Source: Candidatus Nomurabacteria bacterium GW2011_GWE2_34_25
Lineage (GTDB): Bacteria; Patescibacteriota; Minisyncoccia; Phycocordibacterales; UBA9973
DNA: 53,771 nt
NCBI GenBank assembly: GCA_000990325.1
Contig: LBPS01000004.1
Location: 1 to 53,771, forward strand
Direction: 5' to 3'
In this document: positions 15,005 through 22,717 of the stretch, one piece after another
Layout of the letters: every line of letters begins with the position of its first letter
Position numbering within the stretch: position 1 is the stretch's first letter
The notes under the pieces: model-generated
Database searches by the model: none
What the model saw: only the letters and a program-made list of their open reading frames with translations
Told to the model about the DNA's origin: nothing
Made by a program: the position numbers and the translations under genes

Positions 15005-17500
15005 ATGAAGAAATATTCATTTAAGTCATTTAAAAACGTTACATTTTTTATAATTGGATTGGGAATTATATTATTCGGAGCCACTATCATTTGGGTTAGT
15101 ATGCTTGAATTGCCAGACTTTAAACTATTTACAGAAAGAAAAGTCCAAAGTTCTACTAAAATATATGATCGTACTGGGGAAATATTGCTTTATGATGTAC
15201 ACGAAAATATTAAAAGAACCGTCATCCCCTATGAAGAGATTGGTGTAAATATCAAGAATGCAACTGTTGCTATAGAAGATGGTGAATTTTATAAACATAA
15301 AGGAATTAGGATCACTTCGATTTTTCGTGCAACAATTTGGGCTAAACTAACAGGAAGAAAGGTCCAGGGAGGTTCTACTATAACCCAACAATTAATAAAA
15401 AACACACTACTAACTTCCGAGGTTTCAATTACTCGTAAAATGAAAGAGTGGATCCTTGCAATCAAACTTGAAAAGGTTATGAGCAAAGAAGACATCCTTA
15501 CTTTATATTTAAATGAAGCACCATATGGTGGAAATATCTATGGTATAGAAGAAGCTTCAAAGGCCTTTTTCAATAAAAAACCACTTGACCTGACTTTGGC
15601 TGAATCAGCATATATGGCTGCAATACCCAATGGTCCGACATATTATTCTCCTTATAGAAAAAATAAAGATAAATTGGATGAAAGAAAAAATCTGGTTCTG
15701 AAAAGAATGCTTGATTTAAATTTTATAGATGAAAACACATACAATAAAGCAAAAGAAGAAATAGTTGTCTTTATGCCAGAGAGGCCCATGAACATAGCGG
15801 CTCCACATTTTGTATTTTTTATTAAAGATTATTTAGAGAAAAATTATGGACTAAATTCTCTTGAAGGTGGAGGATTAAAAGTTATAACTACCCTTGATTA
15901 TAATTTACAAAAAAGAGCCGAAGAGATAGCTTTTGAAAAATCAAAAGAAAATGAAAAAAACTGGAATGGTTCAAACGCTGCAGTTGTGGTAATAGACCCC
16001 AAGACTGGGCAAATCCTCGCAATGGTAGGGTCTCGTAGTTATTTTGATAAAACAGTTGATGGGAATTTCAATGTAGCCACAGCGGAAAGACAGCCGGGAT
16101 CTTCCTTTAAGCCAATTGTCTATGCTCTTGCCTTTGAAAAAGGATATACTGCCAACACAACTCTCTTTGATGTAAAAACTGAATTCAATTCTTCTTGTGA
16201 TCCTACGGGGTCTCCTCTTGCGGGCCACAAAACAGCAGACTGTTATACACCAAGTAATTATGATGATAAGTTTCGTGGACCATTAACATTTAAACAAGCA
16301 CTTGCTCAGTCTATAAACGTAGTTGCTGTTAAGGTTTTATATTTAGTTGGTATTAAAGATGCACTAAAAATGGCAAGTGATTTAGGAATTACAACCTTAA
16401 CTGATCCAACTCGATATGGACTATCTCTTGTTATCGGGGGAGGAGAAACAACTCTACTGGAAATGACTTCGGCCTATGGGGTATTCGCAGCCAGTGGAGT
16501 TCGTCATCCACACAAAGGCATTTTGTCTGTAGAAAATTCAAAAGGGGAACTGCTTGAAAAATATGAGGATAAGTCATATCAAGTAGTTAGTCCAAACACT
16601 ACAAACATATTGTCAGACATACTGTCAGATGATGTTGCTCGTACTCCAACATTCGGAGCTAAATCCATATTAAATATACCAGGCCATGAAGTTGCCGTTA
16701 AAACAGGTACAACAAACAACAATAAAGATGCATGGACAATCGGATATACGCCCTCTGTAGCTGTTGGTGTGTGGGTTGGTAACAATGACAACACCCCAAT
16801 GAAAAAAGGTGGTGCAGCCCTTGCTGGACCTATCTGGAACGGAGTTATGAGCGAAGCACTAAAAGATAAACCAAACGAATTTTTTGAGAAACCAGAGCCT
16901 ATAGATAATTCTCTTCCTCCTATTATTCGTGGTTTTTGGCAAGGAGGAGAAACTTTTATGGATAACCCTACTTCATATGATTTAGTAACAGGTATCCCAA
17001 TAGATACCAACAATGAAGTGTCTATAACAAACGTACATACTATTTTGTATTGGATAAACAAAGACGACCCACTAAACACTACTCCCAGTAAAAGTACCAG
17101 TGATTTACAATACAACAACTGGGAATATGGTGTTCAAAAATGGTGGTCAAGTAATTATATAAATTACAAAATAATATCTTCTGTGAATCAACCATTGATA
17201 AATGGCGAAAATAAAACTAACCCAGAATTTATAATAAGTGGTATTTCTGATCTTCCATATAAGAATGACGATACTGTCGTTTTCAATATAAATTCGTTAG
17301 GCCAAAATCAAATAAAAAAAATTGACATTTTTATAAACAAAACTTATTTAAAATCTCTTAAAACAGCCCCCTTTAATGTTTCTTTTATTCCCAAGGAAGT
17401 AGTGGGCACAACAAACAGTAATGTTGTTAGTGTTGTTGGATATGATATAAATGGGAACAAAGGGGAAGCTGTGGCGAATATTTTAATTAGTGATTACTAG
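15005..17500 (+). CDS. Class A penicillin-binding protein (bifunctional transglycosylase/transpeptidase)
   Basis: This 831-residue peptidoglycan synthase is anchored by one N-terminal helix (about 10-35). The GT51 transglycosylase domain has EDGEFYKHKGI (about 90) and GGSTITQQLIKN (about 118). The transpeptidase has SxxK in PGSSFKP (Ser about 366), SxN in QSINVVAV (about 437) and KTGT (about 564) with DAWTIGYTP after it. A C-terminal extension (about 640-831) includes an Ig-like beta domain. It is a PBP1A/MrcA-type enzyme. Its 3' end overlaps the convergent DciA-like gene by 4 bp. Confidence 0.95.
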   Translation: MKKYSFKSFKNVTFFIIGLGIILFGATIIWVSMLELPDFKLFTERKVQSSTKIYDRTGEILLYDVHENIKRTVIPYEEIGVNIKNATVAIEDGEFYKHKGIRITSIFRATIWAKLTGRKVQGGSTITQQLIKNTLLTSEVSITRKMKEWILAIKLEKVMSKEDILTLYLNEAPYGGNIYGIEEASKAFFNKKPLDLTLAESAYMAAIPNGPTYYSPYRKNKDKLDERKNLVLKRMLDLNFIDENTYNKAKEEIVVFMPERPMNIAAPHFVFFIKDYLEKNYGLNSLEGGGLKVITTLDYNLQKRAEEIAFEKSKENEKNWNGSNAAVVVIDPKTGQILAMVGSRSYFDKTVDGNFNVATAERQPGSSFKPIVYALAFEKGYTANTTLFDVKTEFNSSCDPTGSPLAGHKTADCYTPSNYDDKFRGPLTFKQALAQSINVVAVKVLYLVGIKDALKMASDLGITTLTDPTRYGLSLVIGGGETTLLEMTSAYGVFAASGVRHPHKGILSVENSKGELLEKYEDKSYQVVSPNTTNILSDILSDDVARTPTFGAKSILNIPGHEVAVKTGTTNNNKDAWTIGYTPSVAVGVWVGNNDNTPMKKGGAALAGPIWNGVMSEALKDKPNEFFEKPEPIDNSLPPIIRGFWQGGETFMDNPTSYDLVTGIPIDTNNEVSITNVHTILYWINKDDPLNTTPSKSTSDLQYNNWEYGVQKWWSSNYINYKIISSVNQPLINGENKTNPEFIISGISDLPYKNDDTVVFNINSLGQNQIKKIDIFINKTYLKSLKTAPFNVSFIPKEVVGTTNSNVVSVVGYDINGNKGEAVANILISDY

Positions 17501-17760
17501 TATATATCTTTAAATTTTGTTTCTTTAATTATTTGGGATATATCAAACAATATCTTTTCTTTGTGCATCATAATCTCGTTATGAACCAGTGGTGAGGCTT
17601 TTATATAAATAAATGGAGCCTTTATAGAAATAAATTTGGTTTCAATTTTTAATGAAATGTTCTTTTCAAGAATAATAGAAATAATTTTAAGATTTTCTTC
17701 TTTTGAAAAAAGAAGTGTTTTAAATTTCTCTAAATAGTTTTTGATATGATTATAGTCCAT
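17497..17760 (-). CDS. DciA-like (DUF721-type) small protein downstream of dnaN
   Basis: I chose the ATG at 17758-17760 (87 residues). The track uses a GTG at 17775 that lies inside the hairpin at 17772-17830. The C-terminal half has alternating strands and IYIKASPLVHNEIMMHKEKIL, which resembles the DUF721/DciA KH-like pattern (a beta strand, then SPxLxxEL-like helix). DciA loads the replicative helicase, and its position next to dnaN and dnaA fits. Similarity is limited and could reflect another small KH-like protein. Confidence 0.5.
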   Translation of the reverse strand: MDYNHIKNYLEKFKTLLFSKEENLKIISIILEKNISLKIETKFISIKAPFIYIKASPLVHNEIMMHKEKILFDISQIIKETKFKDIY

Positions 17761-17771
17761 AATATTAAGGG

Positions 17772-17830
17772 CCACAGGTCGGACCTAGGGTCTTTTGTTT
17801 TAAATTTTTGTCCCTAGGTCCGACCTATGG
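17772..17830 (-). terminator. 19-bp hairpin between dnaN and the DciA-like gene
   Basis: CCATAGGTCGGACCTAGGG pairs with CCCTAGGTCCGACCTGTGG on the minus strand with one U-G pair, around a 21-nt A/U-rich loop. There is no U-run after the stem. It ends about 11 nt before the downstream ATG, so besides partial termination it might affect translation of the DciA-like gene or mark an RNase cut. Confidence 0.6.
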
Positions 17831-17835
17831 AACAC

Positions 17836-18933
17836 TTACCTATTCATAGGCATTACTAAATACAAGAAAGAGGCGTCTCCTACTGGTTTTATTATCATAG
17901 GTCTATTGTTACCATTAAATTCCAAAACTAATGAATCAGAAGATATAGAAGTGAAACAATCTATAATATACTTATAATTAAAATTAAGAATGACATCTTC
18001 TCCAGAAAGGGCACCCCCTAGAAGAGTTATGTTTTCACCAACATCGGTGTTCTTAGCTTCTATTTCAAAAACTTTTTCCTTGGGTTTTATATTGAATGTT
18101 ATTTGATTAAACTTATCTGAAAAAATATTTGATATCTTTAAAGACGAACTAAAGTCTTGTTTGAGAAGGGTCACATCCGTTGTTCCCCTTTTGGGAATTA
18201 TCTGTTTATAGTCTGGAAACAAACCATCAATGATTCTTGATGTTAAATATATATTTTGTGTTGTAAAAGAAATTTGATTTTTTTGTAGGGTTATTTTAAT
18301 ATCACCATCCATATTTTCAAAAACCTTTATTATCTCAGTTGTATTCTTAAATGGAATTAATATTCCACCAAATGAAAGTTTTTGTTTTATTTTTACCTTT
18401 TTTTCTGCAAGCCTAAATGAGTCCGTCGCAACAAAGACAAGCATGTCTTCTTCTGGATAAATATAAATACTTCCAATTTCTGGTTTTATTTCAGACATTG
18501 AAGCACTATAGTAAACAGACTTAATTCCTTCTATAAATTTACTTATAGAAATGTTTAATTCTTCTCCTTCTATCAAGGGGATGGTTGGAAAATCTTCACT
18601 TGATATACTTTTAAGAATTATTGTATTTAATTTCGTCTTGACAGATAAATTATCATTAATTAATTCGAATGAAACAATTGAATCTCCTGATAAAACAGAA
18701 AAGAGGGATGATAAAATATCACTTCTTATGGCTACAATCCCTTCTTTTTCAATTTTGGCAGGTACTTCCATTTCAATTCCAATATTTAAATTTGTAGCAC
18801 GTAATTTTAAAGACTTTCCAGTAGCAACCCAAAGAACAGAACCTAGAACTGGAAGAGTTAAATTTTTCCCTGTTATCCTATCAACCGTCATGAGAGCATT
18901 TTTAATTTTTTCTATTGAGCATTCTAACTTCAT
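17836..18933 (-). CDS. dnaN: DNA polymerase III beta sliding clamp
   Basis: This 365-residue protein is the ring-shaped processivity clamp. The MKLECSIEKIKNAL start, GKNLTLPVLGSVLW in domain 1, and the C-terminal NNRPMIIKPVGDASFLYLVMPMNR (peptide-binding cleft and family C-terminus) are all present. Length and three-domain layout are normal. It lies on the same strand as dnaA, downstream of it across the A/T-rich gap that is probably oriC. A -10-like TATAAA lies 6 nt from the ATG. Confidence 0.97.
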   Translation of the reverse strand: MKLECSIEKIKNALMTVDRITGKNLTLPVLGSVLWVATGKSLKLRATNLNIGIEMEVPAKIEKEGIVAIRSDILSSLFSVLSGDSIVSFELINDNLSVKTKLNTIILKSISSEDFPTIPLIEGEELNISISKFIEGIKSVYYSASMSEIKPEIGSIYIYPEEDMLVFVATDSFRLAEKKVKIKQKLSFGGILIPFKNTTEIIKVFENMDGDIKITLQKNQISFTTQNIYLTSRIIDGLFPDYKQIIPKRGTTDVTLLKQDFSSSLKISNIFSDKFNQITFNIKPKEKVFEIEAKNTDVGENITLLGGALSGEDVILNFNYKYIIDCFTSISSDSLVLEFNGNNRPMIIKPVGDASFLYLVMPMNR

Positions 18934-19148
18934 GGTATTTTTATAATTAATTATTAATATATTTTATTATTATTATTATAGGTGTGAATATGTGTATTAC
19001 TTTTCTGGTGTTGTTTTATAAGTCTCATTTTTTAATTTTTTTATTTTTTAAAACAATAGTTTTTGAATAAATATAAATAATATTTTTTGCTTGAAAGTTT
19101 TACACTTTTAAATTTTTTATAAACACACCTTTTCCACACCCTTATTAA
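18934..19148. other. Probable replication origin (oriC) between dnaA and dnaN
   Basis: This 215-bp gap is extremely A/T-rich, with long T and A runs at 19025-19130 that could serve as the unwinding element. DnaA-box-like sites are TTTTCCACA (about 19131, one mismatch to TTATCCACA) and weaker matches near 18983 (TGTGAATAT, TGTGTATTA). Gene order dnaA-gap-dnaN and the strand switch after dnaA fit an origin. The number of good boxes is low, so the call rests mainly on context. Confidence 0.6.
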
Positions 19149-20504
19149 TTATTTAAACATAATTCTTATTTTCTCTATTTCTTGTAATAGTGCTGGGTCT
19201 GTTTTTAAATCATCTTTAATTTTTAAGTGTGAATGTATGGCTGTTGTGTGGTCCCTGCCACCCAGTTTACTACCTATAAGTGGATAAGAAATATTAAAAT
19301 CTTCACGGAGTATATACATCGCTACTTGTCTAGCCCTTACAATCTCTTTCCTGCGAGTCTTCTCATAGATAATTTCGTCTGATATTCCATAATAATTAGC
19401 AATTATGGTCACTATGTCTTTTATGGCAACAGTTTTCTTTGGTTTTATGTTATTTTTAATGAGAATTTTAATTTCATTCAAAGACAAGGATTTGTTTTTA
19501 AGTTGAGATTGACAAATTATAGTATTTAAACTTCCTTCAAGTTCACGAATGTTGCCGTCTAATATTTCAGCTAAATAGGCCGTTATTTCTTCCTCTATAA
19601 TACAGTTTGTCGACTCAAATTTGGCTTTTATTATAGCTATTCTTGATTCATAGTCTGGTTCTACTATTTGAACAGTCATTCCTGATGCAAATCTAGATTG
19701 CAACCTTTCTTCTAATCCTTGTATAAAGTTTGGATGTTTGTCAGACGAAAAGATTATTTGTTTGTTGTTTTCATATAATGTATTAAATAAATGAAACAAT
19801 TCCTCTTGTGTTTTGTCTTTACCAGATATAAATTGTATATCGTCCATTATAATAACATCATATTTTCTATATTTTTCCTTAAAAGAATTTGGATTTTTGT
19901 TTTGAATTGAGTTTATGTAATCAATCGCAAATCTTTCTAAGGAAACATAATATATTTTTTTATTAGGATATTTTGTTTTAATAGTATTCCCTATCGCCTG
20001 TATCATATGTGTTTTACCAAGCCCTGTTCCACCATATACAAAGAAAGGGTTATAGTTTTGACCAGGATTCGTGATTATAGCTTGAGCAACAGCATAAGCT
20101 AGCTCATTAAAAGGACCCACAACAAAAGAATTGAAATTATATTTAGGATTCAAGTTGTCGTCCTTGTTTAAATAAAGATCATTAAGGGGAAGCTCTTTAT
20201 TAATATTGATTTGTTTAATAGCCTCAATGTTTTTATTGGGGGTAGTTTCGTTTTTGTGTATTACATATTCAATACTACGAACACCCTCTTCGTGCCCAAT
20301 TATTGTTTTAAGTATTAATTTGTGGAATTTATTATACAACCAGTCTTTCACGAATTCGTTTGGAACTCCAACATATAGTGTCCCCGCTTCTTCTTTGATT
20401 ATAGACGTGTTTTTAAACCAAGTTGTAAAATTAGCTTTTGATATATTTAGTTCTACTTCAGAAAGGCACTTTTCCCAGAGTTCGTTTGTATTCATGTCAT
20501 CCAT
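19149..20504 (-). CDS. dnaA: Chromosomal replication initiator DnaA
   Basis: This 451-residue AAA+ initiator has an N-terminal domain with WEKCLSEVELNISKANFTTWF, Walker A GGTGLGKTHM (about 157), Walker B DDIQF (about 221), sensor and Arg region LEERLQSRFASGM, and the domain IV signature GGRDHTTAIHSH (about 425) that reads DnaA boxes. All domains are present at normal length. The gene precedes oriC/dnaN on the minus strand, and rpmH diverges upstream. A DnaA-box-like site at 20563 could allow autoregulation. Confidence 0.98.
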   Translation of the reverse strand: MDDMNTNELWEKCLSEVELNISKANFTTWFKNTSIIKEEAGTLYVGVPNEFVKDWLYNKFHKLILKTIIGHEEGVRSIEYVIHKNETTPNKNIEAIKQININKELPLNDLYLNKDDNLNPKYNFNSFVVGPFNELAYAVAQAIITNPGQNYNPFFVYGGTGLGKTHMIQAIGNTIKTKYPNKKIYYVSLERFAIDYINSIQNKNPNSFKEKYRKYDVIIMDDIQFISGKDKTQEELFHLFNTLYENNKQIIFSSDKHPNFIQGLEERLQSRFASGMTVQIVEPDYESRIAIIKAKFESTNCIIEEEITAYLAEILDGNIRELEGSLNTIICQSQLKNKSLSLNEIKILIKNNIKPKKTVAIKDIVTIIANYYGISDEIIYEKTRRKEIVRARQVAMYILREDFNISYPLIGSKLGGRDHTTAIHSHLKIKDDLKTDPALLQEIEKIRIMFK

Positions 20505-20562
20505 TATACCTGTGTTTTTAAAAACACAATAATTAGAAATCTTAATTAAGCTGTTAATAACA

Positions 20563-20571
20563 TGTGGATAT
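20563..20571 (-). promoter_or_regulatory. DnaA-box-like site upstream of dnaA
   Basis: The minus-strand reading ATATCCACA has one mismatch to TTATCCACA. It lies 5 bp outside palindrome copy 2 and about 60 bp upstream of the dnaA start, as expected for autoregulation. Confidence 0.5.
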
Positions 20572-20576
20572 GTTTA

Positions 20577-20646
20577 CCCCCACACCTATATTTTTATTGC
20601 AGACTAATCGTCTGCGTTGAAAACCATAAAAATATAGGTGTGGGGG
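20577..20646 (+). repeat. Palindromic element with branched hairpins, copy 2
   Basis: Outer arms CCCCCACACCTAT and ATAGGTGTGGGGG continue through the same ATATTTTTAT/ATAAAAATAT stem as copy 1. The inner hairpin is GCAGAC-TAATC-GTCTGC, so the stem sequence differs from copy 1 (GCAGATT/AATCTGC) while pairing is kept. It sits between the divergent dnaA and rpmH genes. Confidence 0.8.
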
Positions 20647-20660
20647 TTTATGGCTCTATA

Positions 20661-20689
20661 TTGCAATTTTGTCAATTATAGTATATATT
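20661..20689 (+). promoter_or_regulatory. Candidate promoter of rpmH-rnpA-yidD
   Basis: TTGCAA, a 17-bp spacer and TATATT lie 6 nt before the rpmH ATG. The spacing again points to a leaderless mRNA. Confidence 0.45.
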
Positions 20690-20695
20690 TTGCAT

Positions 20696-20836
20696 ATGTC
20701 TCAAACATATCAACCAAATAAAAGGAAAAGAGCCAAAACTCACGGATTCTTGGTTCGTGCAAAAACTCCAGGTGGAAAGAAGGTCACCAAAGCACGTCGC
20801 CAAAAGGGCCGTGCAAAGGTTTCAATTGCAAAATAA
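20696..20836 (+). CDS. rpmH: Ribosomal protein L34
   Basis: This gene is too short for the ORF track. The 46-residue basic protein [20 protein letters not shown]... has the L34 signature (TYQPNxRKRxxxHGFxxR) and the basic Arg/Lys-rich C-terminal helix. It is a 50S subunit protein. The order rpmH-rnpA-yidD-yidC-jag beside dnaA is the classical bacterial origin-side arrangement, which supports the call. The rnpA start lies 19 bp downstream. Confidence 0.97.
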   Translation: MSQTYQPNKRKRAKTHGFLVRAKTPGGKKVTKARRQKGRAKVSIAK

Positions 20837-20855
20837 TAATCAAAATAAAGCAAGT

Positions 20856-21176
20856 ATGCTCTCAAAAAAAAAGCGAGTTACCAAAAACGCCTTCCAAACC
20901 ATTATGGAGAAAGGAAACGTCGTTTCTGGCTCGTTTTTTATTTTGCGGTATATAAAACAAGATATCCCCTCCTATGCCTTTGTTGCACCCAAAAAGGTGG
21001 CTAAAACAGCTGTAAGGAGAAATTCTTTACGTAGAAAGGGTTATAATATACTGCGTTCTTATGATTTAAAATCTTGTGCAGGAATATTCTTTTATAAAAA
21101 AGAAGCTTTAGTAGCTTCCCCTATTGAAGCAAAGAAAGATATTGAATTTATTCTTAAAAAAGCCAAAATCATATAA
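20856..21176 (+). CDS. rnpA: Ribonuclease P protein component
   Basis: The true start is the ATG at 20856 (MLSKKKRVTKNAFQTIM, 106 residues). The track's 20757 start is a GTG inside rpmH. RnpA assists the catalytic RNA in tRNA 5'-end maturation. The RNR-type motif is visible as AVRRNSLRRKGYNILR (about 70-85), together with the conserved FVAPKKVAKTA strand. The yidD ATG follows after one base, so expression is probably coupled. Confidence 0.95.
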   Translation: MLSKKKRVTKNAFQTIMEKGNVVSGSFFILRYIKQDIPSYAFVAPKKVAKTAVRRNSLRRKGYNILRSYDLKSCAGIFFYKKEALVASPIEAKKDIEFILKKAKII

Positions 21177-21177
21177 A

Positions 21178-21384
21178 ATGAAAAAATTTTTTATATATTT
21201 GATAAATATTTATCAAAAAACACCACTTCGATCACATAACTCGTGTGTTTTTTTACCAACCTGCTCAGAATATACCAAAGAAGCCATCTCAAAATACGGC
21301 TCATTTATAGGGATTTATAAGGGTTTTATAAGAATTCTTCGTTGTCACCCTTGGCAGAAGAAGCACTTTGATCCACTTGTATGA
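21178..21384 (+). CDS. yidD: Membrane protein insertion efficiency factor YidD
   Basis: The 68-residue form from the ATG at 21178 (MKKFFIYLINIYQK) is preferred over the track's longer version, which overlaps rnpA. The family core CVFLPTCSEYTKEAISKYG and RILRCHPWQKKHFDP is intact, including the conserved Cys residues. YidD is a small membrane-associated protein that assists YidC-dependent insertion. It ends in TGA, which shows that TGA is a stop here. Confidence 0.96.
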   Translation: MKKFFIYLINIYQKTPLRSHNSCVFLPTCSEYTKEAISKYGSFIGIYKGFIRILRCHPWQKKHFDPLV

Positions 21385-21413
21385 GTAGAAAGTAGAAAGT
21401 TATAACTTCTTGT

Positions 21414-21421
21414 GCTACAAT
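21414..21421 (+). promoter_or_regulatory. Extended -10 promoter of yidC, 6 nt from the start
   Basis: TGCTACAAT ends 6 nt before the ATG at 21428. The same TGC-TACAAT form precedes uvrD. A leaderless yidC-jag transcript is likely. Confidence 0.55.
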
Positions 21422-21427
21422 AGAGCA

Positions 21428-22168
21428 ATGTCATCAATATGGAATTCTATTTTTTACCAACCAATTTACAATATCCTTATTTTTATAGTTGATAATGTCA
21501 CTTTTGGTGATGTTGGTTTTGCCATTATTCTTGTAACGATTCTTATTAAACTAGCCCTTTCTCCCCTAACCAAGAAATCCATCAAGAGTCAAATTCTTAT
21601 GAAGAGAATGGAGCCAGAAATCAAACAAATTAAAAAGGATTATCCCAACAAAGAAGAACAAGCCAAAAAAACCTTTGAATTATATAAGAAATATGGAACT
21701 AACCCATTTTCCGGCTGTATTGTTGTTTTAATACAACTACCTGTCATCTTTGCTTTATATTATGTATTTTTAAAAGGACTTTCTCTGGATGCTGGAGCAA
21801 TCTACTCATTTGTCTCTAAACCAGTTGCCATGAACACAAACTTTTTAGGATTAATTGAACTAGGTGGAAAAAGTCTTGTTTTGGCTATTTTGGCTGGTAT
21901 TACCCAGTTTATTCAAGGCTACTTGGCCTCCCCTGTTAAATCTAAGGTTGAAATTATCCCTAGTAACACACCAATAGAAGCCAAAACATTTCAAGACGAA
22001 CTTTCAGGGAGCATGCAAACAAACATCAAATACATATTACCTATATTTATAGTATTTATTTCTTGGAAGATTTCAGCTGCAGTTGCTTTATATTTCGTTA
22101 TAAGTAATATATTCACTATCGCTCAAGAATGGCATATTCGTCGATCGTTAGAGAATAAAGTAATTTAA
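21428..22168 (+). CDS. yidC: Membrane protein insertase YidC/OxaI
   Basis: The 246-residue form from the ATG at 21428 is preferred; the track adds six residues from a GTG that overlaps the -10 box. It is the short type without the large periplasmic domain. Membrane helices lie at about 22-45, 95-120, 145-165 and 195-240. The cytoplasmic loop has the conserved SPLTKKSIKSQILMKRMEPEI and NPFSGCIVVLIQLPVIFALY. It inserts membrane proteins with SecYEG or alone. The jag ATG follows after 1 bp. Confidence 0.95.
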   Translation: MSSIWNSIFYQPIYNILIFIVDNVTFGDVGFAIILVTILIKLALSPLTKKSIKSQILMKRMEPEIKQIKKDYPNKEEQAKKTFELYKKYGTNPFSGCIVVLIQLPVIFALYYVFLKGLSLDAGAIYSFVSKPVAMNTNFLGLIELGGKSLVLAILAGITQFIQGYLASPVKSKVEIIPSNTPIEAKTFQDELSGSMQTNIKYILPIFIVFISWKISAAVALYFVISNIFTIAQEWHIRRSLENKVI

Positions 22169-22169
22169 T

Positions 22170-22634
22170 ATGAATGAAGAAATAATTAAATCAACAATAG
22201 AAGATATTTTTAAGCATACAGCTTGTACTATTTCAAAATTGGAAATTTCTCTTGAGAATGGCATGCTTTGGTGTATGATTGAGACACCAGACTCAAGGTT
22301 TATGATTGGGCGCGAAGGAGAGACACTCAGATCACTCAATCATCTTGTTCGTAAAATAGCTGAAAAAAATTCTGGACAAGAAGAAATTTCCAATATTTTT
22401 GTTGATGTAAATGGTTATCAAAAGAAAAGATTTGATAGTTTGAAAAATATTGCTCATATGATGGCTGAGCGTGCTAAATACTTTAAAAGTAATATTGAGA
22501 TAGATCCTATGCCTGCCAACGAGCGTCGTATTGTGCACATGTTTTTAGAAGGAATTCCTGATATAAAAACTGAATCAGAGGGTTATGGACCAAGCCGAAG
22601 AGTAGTTATAAAATACACAGGGAGTAGTATGTAG
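22170..22634 (+). CDS. jag: KH-R3H RNA-binding protein Jag (KhpB/EloR family)
   Basis: The 154-residue protein has a KH domain with FMIGREGETLRSLNHLVRKI (about 48-67, the GxxG loop being GREG). The R3H domain follows, with the family motif NERRIVHMFLEG (about 112-123) and YGPSRRVVIKY at the C-terminus. The N-terminal Jag-N domain is absent. Its position after yidC is conserved across bacteria. In other species it binds RNA and affects cell elongation. Its 3' end meets a hairpin shared with the opposite gene. Confidence 0.93.
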   Translation: MNEEIIKSTIEDIFKHTACTISKLEISLENGMLWCMIETPDSRFMIGREGETLRSLNHLVRKIAEKNSGQEEISNIFVDVNGYQKKRFDSLKNIAHMMAERAKYFKSNIEIDPMPANERRIVHMFLEGIPDIKTESEGYGPSRRVVIKYTGSSM

Positions 22635-22648
22635 AAAGTAGAAAGTAA

Positions 22649-22687
22649 AAAGTAAAATGCCTTGGCGTCGCCAAGGTATTTTACTTT
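22649..22687 (+). terminator. Bidirectional terminator after jag
   Basis: AAAGTAAAATGCCTTGGC pairs with GCCAAGGTATTTTACTTT around GTC: 18 bp with one G-U pair on the plus strand, with A- and U-rich sides. The core matches the terminator at 13663. Confidence 0.85.
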
Positions 22688-22717
22688 ATAAACTTTATAA
22701 CTTTCAACTTTATAAAC

